From positions 1 through 10,726 of the forward strand of contig CAUZRD010000064.1 in NCBI GenBank assembly GCA_963582255.1: a stretch of DNA of 10,726 nt. Direction: 5' to 3'. Positions 7,163-10,726 of this stretch are shown in pieces (the stretch's first letter is position 1; each line of letters begins with the position of its first letter). Under the pieces are notes generated by a model. That model worked only from the letters and a program-made list of their open reading frames with translations, was not told where the DNA came from and made no database searches. A program made the translations under genes and the position numbers. Source of the stretch: CAUZRD01 sp963582255 (GTDB lineage: Bacteria > Pseudomonadota > Alphaproteobacteria > Rhizobiales > TMED25).

Positions 7163-7783
7163 ATGGGCAACCAACTGGTTTTGGTGAGACATGGTCAAAG
7201 TGAGTGGAACAAGCTCAATCTATTCACTGGTTGGCATGATGTTGCTCTCACAAATGAGGGGATTAAAGAAGCCAAAGCTGGTGGGCGTGCTCTTGAGGAC
7301 GAAGGAATAAAGTTCGATGCGGCCTATACAAGTGCTTTGAAGCGCGCACAGGACACGCTCACTATTATTCTCAAAGAACTCGGACAAGTAGAACTACCAT
7401 TTACCAAAGACCCGGCGCTCAACGAACGTGACTATGGCGAGTTGACAGGGCTCAACAAAGACGATGCACGGATACGCTGGGGCAATGAGCAGGTACATAT
7501 CTGGCGCCGCTCATTTGATGTCTCCCCACCAGGCGGAGAGAGTTTAAAAGATACCACTGCACGAACCCTGCCCTATTATCGCACTCAAATCCTGCCCGAT
7601 GTGCTAGCAGGAAAGGTGACTATTATCGTCGCGCACGGAAATTCACTTCGGTCAATCGTGATGGAAATCGAACAACTCTCCGGTGATGAAATCGTCCAGC
7701 GAGAATTGGTTACCGGTGTTCCAATAATCTACGAGATCGATGCCATGGGCAGGCCACTTTCTAAACGCGATCTTACCACCTGA
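7163..7783 (+). CDS. gpmA: 2,3-bisphosphoglycerate-dependent phosphoglycerate mutase
   Basis: GpmA interconverts 3- and 2-phosphoglycerate in glycolysis and gluconeogenesis through a phosphohistidine. The 206-residue product is the short alphaproteobacterial form (E. coli GpmA is about 250). Visible active-site features are LVRHGQSEWN with Arg9 and the phosphorylated His10, FTGWHDVALT (21-30), Arg61, LNERDYGELTG with Glu88, and VAHGNSLR with the second catalytic His at 158. GGAAGG at 7151-7156 ends six bases before the ATG. It lies 56 bases behind dapB, and its end converges on the minus-strand methyltransferase gene 27 bases away. No strong hairpin terminator is seen between them. Confidence 0.97.
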   Translation: MGNQLVLVRHGQSEWNKLNLFTGWHDVALTNEGIKEAKAGGRALEDEGIKFDAAYTSALKRAQDTLTIILKELGQVELPFTKDPALNERDYGELTGLNKDDARIRWGNEQVHIWRRSFDVSPPGGESLKDTTARTLPYYRTQILPDVLAGKVTIIVAHGNSLRSIVMEIEQLSGDEIVQRELVTGVPIIYEIDAMGRPLSKRDLTT

Positions 7784-7810
7784 CGAACCCTATCCGAGGT
7801 TTAGTTAGTC

Positions 7811-8707
7811 TCAACTATCAAGGCTGGCCGTCTCCCAGCCAATAATCGCCTGTTTTCGTGCAAGCCTCCAATGGTAGCCACCAAGTTCGCCTGATTTGCG
7901 CAAGACTCTGTGGCACGGCACTACGAACGATAACGGGTTGCGGCCAACTGCAGAACCTACTGCGCGCACAGCCTTTGGCTTGCCAATATATCGCGCTATA
8001 TCTGAATAGCTAGTGGCAAAACCTTTGGGAATACGCAGCAGGGCTTGCCATACTGACACGTCAAAATTGGTTCCAATTAGAACGATGTTGATGGTCTGAC
8101 GCGGTGTACCCCGCGCAACAAATATTCTCTCTACATAAACTTTGGTTCGGCATGGATCTTCAATAAAGCATGCATTTGGCCACCGCCGCTTCATGTCATC
8201 AAGGACGCTCGACTTATTCGTAACACCATCTGCGAATGCAAGACCGACAAGACCGCGATCTATTGACAACGCCAAGCACATGCCGAACGGAGATACGTGA
8301 AATCCATACGTCATCTCGAAGCCAACTTCTTTTGAATTAGCGTCATTCGGCAACATTTTCACGAACGATACAAACAGATCATGCGGCCAACCCGGACCTG
8401 GAAGTCCTACCTCACAAGCCGCATCCAGAACACTAGCTCTTGAGCGCAGGAGATGGCGGGCATGATCCATTGTGAGCGAATGGAGAAATGATTTAAGATT
8501 GGTGCCCGCCCAGCGGGAGAAGAGATGGTGAAGATAACACGGGCTTAAGCCAACATAAATGGCGATTTCTTCCAAGGTTGGCTGGAAGGATGAATGGGTG
8601 CCAATACAGTCAATCACTCGAGCCACCATTTCATAGTCGCTAGAACCGAGAGCAATATCACTTTCTGTCTCTGATGCCGCACCATCTGCACCACTCATCG
8701 CAATCAT
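7811..8707 (-). CDS. AraC-HTH / O6-alkylguanine-DNA methyltransferase fusion (Ada-like)
   Basis: The product likely repairs O6-alkylguanine by irreversible transfer of the alkyl group to its own cysteine and may also regulate transcription. From the ATG at 8707 it is 298 residues: an AraC-type helix-turn-helix (about 27-120, including IAIYVGLSPCYLHHLFSRWAG), a methyltransferase N-terminal subdomain (about 132-205, beginning TYGFHVSPFG), and the catalytic domain with GTNFDVSVWQALLRIPKG (212-229), RAVGSAVGRNP (248-258) and the active site PCHRV with Cys265. The Ada N-terminal zinc domain that repairs phosphotriesters is absent, so full E. coli-style Ada function should not be assumed. The frame extends to an ATG at 8800, but those 31 residues are AT-rich and unlike the family. 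Starts at 8707 or 8698 are both possible; neither has a strong SD. nth is divergent on the other side of a 661-base gap. Confidence 0.92.
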   Translation of the reverse strand: MIAMSGADGAASETESDIALGSSDYEMVARVIDCIGTHSSFQPTLEEIAIYVGLSPCYLHHLFSRWAGTNLKSFLHSLTMDHARHLLRSRASVLDAACEVGLPGPGWPHDLFVSFVKMLPNDANSKEVGFEMTYGFHVSPFGMCLALSIDRGLVGLAFADGVTNKSSVLDDMKRRWPNACFIEDPCRTKVYVERIFVARGTPRQTINIVLIGTNFDVSVWQALLRIPKGFATSYSDIARYIGKPKAVRAVGSAVGRNPLSFVVPCHRVLRKSGELGGYHWRLARKQAIIGWETASLDS

Positions 8708-9132
8708 CCCGTTCTGCAAGAGAATTTTTTCCACATAATCATAATAACATTCGCTCCTGCAAAAAATGATTGGCAACAGAAAAAAATACGAAACGAGCAC
8801 TCGGCGACACCAATAATTTCACACGAGCGCAATCAAATCTGACCACTTAGACGAGGATCAAGGATAGAGCGCGCGTGCAAGAGCTAGCGCACCTACGAAC
8901 TCATTTTTGCCTAGGCAGAGTAACCCGAGTAATGGAAAATCTTCTATACGAGACCAGCTCCAACTTGCACGCATCGATCTTTATCCTTCATCGATTCAAC
9001 CCGCATTCAACAGGGAGCGAGAGCATCGTTGCTTCACTCACCTAGATGCAGGCGCGCAAACTCAAGCAGTCTGACTTACAGATCGATAGTTTCGTAAGAC
9101 AGGTCACCATCACAATTTACTAGGAATGCGAG

Positions 9133-9243
9133 ATGGGTAAGCATCTCATCAAGCCCAGAAAGAAGAGGGCTAGCCAGGAAGTCATTGCTATAAACACACT
9201 ACCAATCGTAAAATTGATTAGTTATTTACGCCGGCAAAAATGA
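9133..9243 (+). CDS. Possible 36-residue basic peptide (very uncertain)
   Basis: ATG at 9133 opens 36 codons ending in TGA at 9241-9243. TAGGA at 9121-9125 ends seven bases upstream, a fair SD spacing. The product begins MGKHLIKPRKKRASQE and ends ISYLRRQK; it is strongly basic with one modest hydrophobic stretch in the middle. It is not a recognised family. ORFs of this size occur often by chance, and the start region overlaps an inverted repeat that may be an RNA element instead. Confidence 0.15.
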   Translation: MGKHLIKPRKKRASQEVIAINTLPIVKLISYLRRQK

Positions 9244-9310
9244 TAATTCCCGTCAGTAAGATGTTGGATTTGACCATAACGCGGCATAAAAGTACGCCAG
9301 ATTAAACTTG

Positions 9311-9320
9311 GGAGCGCTCC
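9311..9320. repeat. Perfect 10-base palindrome upstream of nth
   Basis: GGAGCGCTCC is fully self-complementary and lies 48 bases before the preferred nth start. It could be an operator half-site pair, but a palindrome of this length can also arise by chance. Confidence 0.25.
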
Positions 9321-9368
9321 GGCGAATACAAATATGCCAAGTTTCAAGTGGTGGGAAAAGTGGCGTAT

Positions 9369-10010
9369 ATGAAAGTTAGTGATATTACTGGGTTATTTTC
9401 AACTCTTGAAAAGGCTAACCCTGAGCCAAAAACCGAGCTTAATTATACCAGCTCCTATACACTTTTAGTCGCAGTTGTGCTGTCTGCTCAAGCAACCGAT
9501 ATTGGCGTCAATAAAGCAACTGGCGCGCTATTTGCAGTAGCAGATACGCCAGAAAAAATGCTTACCCTAGGCGAAGAAACTATCATCCAACATATCAAGA
9601 CGATCGGTCTATTCCGTAATAAGGCAAAGAATGTCATTGCCTTGTCAAAAGCCCTCATCGAGAACCACGGGGGTAAAGTGCCCGACAATCTCGAGGCTCT
9701 CGAGAGTCTTGCCGGCGTTGGACGTAAAACTGCCAATGTGGTGCTGAATATTGCCTTTGGCGAACCAACCATCGCGGTTGATACGCATATTTTTCGTGTA
9801 AGCAATCGGACAGGCCTTGCCCGTGGGAAAAACCCTCTTACGGTTGGGTTAAAACTGGAGCAAGTAGTGCCAGAGAAATTTCGTCTACACGCCCATCATT
9901 GGCTCATTCTTCATGGACGCTATATCTGCAAGGCGCGCAAACCCAATTGCTGGCTCTGTTCCGTATCAGATTATTGTGCATTTAAGGACAAAACGCTACC
10001 TCCTGGGTGA
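9369..10010 (+). CDS. nth: Endonuclease III Nth
   Basis: Nth is a DNA glycosylase/AP lyase that removes oxidised pyrimidines in base excision repair. From the ATG at 9369 the product is 213 residues. The helix-hairpin-helix LAGVGRKTA carries the catalytic Lys at 120, AVDTHIFRVSNR carries the catalytic Asp at 138, and the C-terminal 4Fe-4S motif C-x6-C-x2-C-x5-C uses Cys187, 194, 197 and 203. These positions coincide with the E. coli Nth numbering, a good reason to prefer 9369 over the in-frame GTG codons at 9348 and 9351, which would add six or seven residues. The SD is weak. Rhizobial homologues usually carry a somewhat longer N-terminus. The gene is divergent from the alkyltransferase gene and is followed by a plus-strand adenosine kinase-like gene. 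Confidence 0.96.
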   Translation: MKVSDITGLFSTLEKANPEPKTELNYTSSYTLLVAVVLSAQATDIGVNKATGALFAVADTPEKMLTLGEETIIQHIKTIGLFRNKAKNVIALSKALIENHGGKVPDNLEALESLAGVGRKTANVVLNIAFGEPTIAVDTHIFRVSNRTGLARGKNPLTVGLKLEQVVPEKFRLHAHHWLILHGRYICKARKPNCWLCSVSDYCAFKDKTLPPG

Positions 10011-10019
10011 ACAGCACCA

Positions 10020-10217
10020 TTATCGCGGCGCGCCTCCAATCCCACGTGGAAATTCAGCAGCTACAATTTCCTCCAGAAAAATACCTTCGAGAATTATCGT
10101 GATCGGTACAATCAAAAAACTCATACCTGCGATGATACTCAAAAATGCAAGTAGCATGGCCAGCGTTTCAAGTTCTAGCAAAGAAAATGTCAGCATCAAT
10201 CTCAACCACTCAAACAT
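10020..10217 (-). CDS. Possible small membrane protein of 65 residues
   Basis: ATG at 10217 on the minus strand opens 65 codons ending in TAA at 10020-10022, tail to tail with nth ten bases away. The product starts MFEWLRLMLTFSLLELE, followed by an uninterrupted hydrophobic stretch of about 25 residues (LAMLLAFLSIIAG, then MSFLIVPITIIL; about 19-43), which would form one membrane helix, then an acidic turn and a short tail PRGIGGAPR. Codon use resembles the neighbouring genes. No family is recognised and no clear SD precedes the ATG. An overlapping plus-strand frame of 111 codons (9913-10248) looks Ser/Lys-rich and non-protein-like. This is the better of the two, but it may still be chance. 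Confidence 0.4.
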   Translation of the reverse strand: MFEWLRLMLTFSLLELETLAMLLAFLSIIAGMSFLIVPITIILEGIFLEEIVAAEFPRGIGGAPR

Positions 10218-10385
10218 GATGCAGAGAACAACTGTTCTAGATTTTTAGAAAATGCGATTAAAATGGGTGCTCCTGATCTGTATCATGTATGAAATGCGGC
10301 CCCATGCCTGCCAATATTAAATGCATTGTATAACACCTCTTCATCCCTATACTGCGGCCATCCATAGCAGGGAGAGATTATTATA
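10218..10385. other. Upstream region of the adenosine kinase-like gene
   Basis: If the small minus-strand ORF is not real, the gene-free stretch extends from 10011 to 10385 (375 bases). The part from 10218 onward carries the possible kinase promoter. Two 8-base palindromes, GGCGCGCC (10027-10034) and CCACGTGG (10042-10049), lie just after nth; neither is followed by a T run, so neither is a convincing terminator. Confidence 0.4.
10326..10353 (+). promoter_or_regulatory. Possible housekeeping promoter of the kinase gene
   Basis: TTGTAT (10326-10331, three matches to TTGACA) and TATACT (10348-10353, five matches to TATAAT) are separated by 16 bases. Transcription would begin about 25 bases before the ATG at 10386, leaving room for the SD at 10371-10376. 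Confidence 0.4.
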
Positions 10386-10726
10386 ATGCCGTCACAAGTT
10401 GATGCACAGCTCGACGCACTGTGCATCGGAAACGCAATCGTTGATGTGATAGCTCAAACCGAAGATTCCTTTCTCAAGGATGAGAATCTTATTAAGGGAT
10501 CGATGCGGCTGATCGATGAAACTGAGGCCGTACGGCTCTATTCGGCAATGGGGACAACTGTTGAGATATCTGGCGGCTGCGCTGGCAACACAGCGACTGG
10601 GATAGCCAGCCTGGGTGCAAAATCTGGCTTTGTTGGCAAGGTGGCGGCCGATTCTCTTGGTGCAGCCTTTCGCCATGACATCACCGCGGCAGGAGTTGAT
10701 TTTAAGACCAACGAACTAAAGGGCGG
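10386..10726 (+). CDS. PfkB-family sugar kinase, adenosine kinase-like, 3' end missing
   Basis: The gene runs off the window after 113 codons. PfkB (ribokinase) enzymes phosphorylate sugars or nucleosides with ATP; the closest form I recognise is the rhizobial adenosine kinase, which converts adenosine to AMP. The N-terminus reads DALCIGNAIVDVIA (10-23), followed by GSMRLID, then the glycine-rich substrate segment SGGCAGNTATGIASLGAKSG (about 61-80) and FVGKVAADSLG (81-91), all as expected for the N-terminal half. The ATP site and catalytic Asp lie beyond the window. GGAGAG at 10371-10376 ends nine bases before the ATG. The substrate cannot be fixed from this part alone; other PfkB kinases remain possible. 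Confidence 0.88.
   Translation, partial: MPSQVDAQLDALCIGNAIVDVIAQTEDSFLKDENLIKGSMRLIDETEAVRLYSAMGTTVEISGGCAGNTATGIASLGAKSGFVGKVAADSLGAAFRHDITAAGVDFKTNELKG

Larger units (their letters stand above)
8708..9368. other. 661-base gap without a convincing gene
   Basis: This divergent region between the methyltransferase gene and nth has stop codons in all frames at short intervals. The first about 100 bases next to the methyltransferase are AT-rich and probably carry its promoter. Further in are an inverted repeat GAGATG / CATCTC (9130-9135 with 9142-9147), a 36-codon basic ORF (9133-9243) and a perfect palindrome at 9311-9320. No tRNA or recognisable pseudogene was found. A small RNA cannot be excluded by eye. 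Confidence 0.5.

Noticed and set aside
8708..8800. N-terminal extension of the alkyltransferase fusion to the ATG at 8800
   Set aside because: The added 31 residues are encoded by AT-rich sequence, do not resemble the family, and occupy the likely promoter region.
8932..9045. Short plus-strand ORF starting at ATG 8932
   Set aside because: It has no ribosome binding site, no recognisable content, and a length expected by chance.
9913..10248. Plus-strand 111-codon frame overlapping the end of nth
   Set aside because: It starts inside nth in another frame, and its Ser/Lys/Ile-rich composition does not look like a folded protein; the minus-strand frame is the better candidate.

Overview
The window is a stretch of roughly 50% G+C chromosome that reads as an alphaproteobacterium, most likely Hyphomicrobiales (rhizobial order) or a close relative. 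The evidence is the character of the proteins: a DnaA with the alphaproteobacterial SRLSGGLV sensor region, a short 206-residue phosphoglycerate mutase, an AraC-HTH/methyltransferase fusion of the rhizobial kind, a rhizobial-type PfkB adenosine kinase, and a heat-shock promoter of the alphaproteobacterial RpoH form (CTTG-N18-CCTATAT) ahead of dnaK. The assignment comes from reading and recall, not from a database search.

Layout. Bases 1-2452 hold the replication pair dnaA (5' end cut off by the window) and dnaN. A 436-base gap follows, carrying palindromes, a heat-shock promoter and the dnaK leader. dnaK (GTG start) and dnaJ occupy 2889-6101. Next come dapB (lysine/diaminopimelate pathway) and gpmA (glycolysis), 56 bases apart and probably co-transcribed. 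On the minus strand, convergent with gpmA, is an AraC-HTH + O6-alkylguanine-DNA methyltransferase fusion (7811-about 8707). A 661-base gap with no convincing gene separates it from the divergently oriented nth (endonuclease III). Downstream of nth a possible small membrane protein lies on the minus strand (10020-10217). The window ends inside a PfkB-family adenosine kinase-like gene on the plus strand, preceded by a plausible promoter.

How they fit together. The genes are almost all housekeeping: replication initiation and processivity, the Hsp70/Hsp40 chaperone pair, two metabolic enzymes, and two DNA-repair enzymes (direct alkyl reversal and base excision) transcribed divergently. No mobile element, CRISPR array, tRNA, rRNA or phage gene was recognised. 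I see no strong candidate for a new multigene system. The points worth a second look are the gene order (dnaN followed by dnaK with no recF between), the palindrome-bearing dnaN-dnaK gap, the long ada-like/nth gap, and the small antisense membrane ORF after nth.
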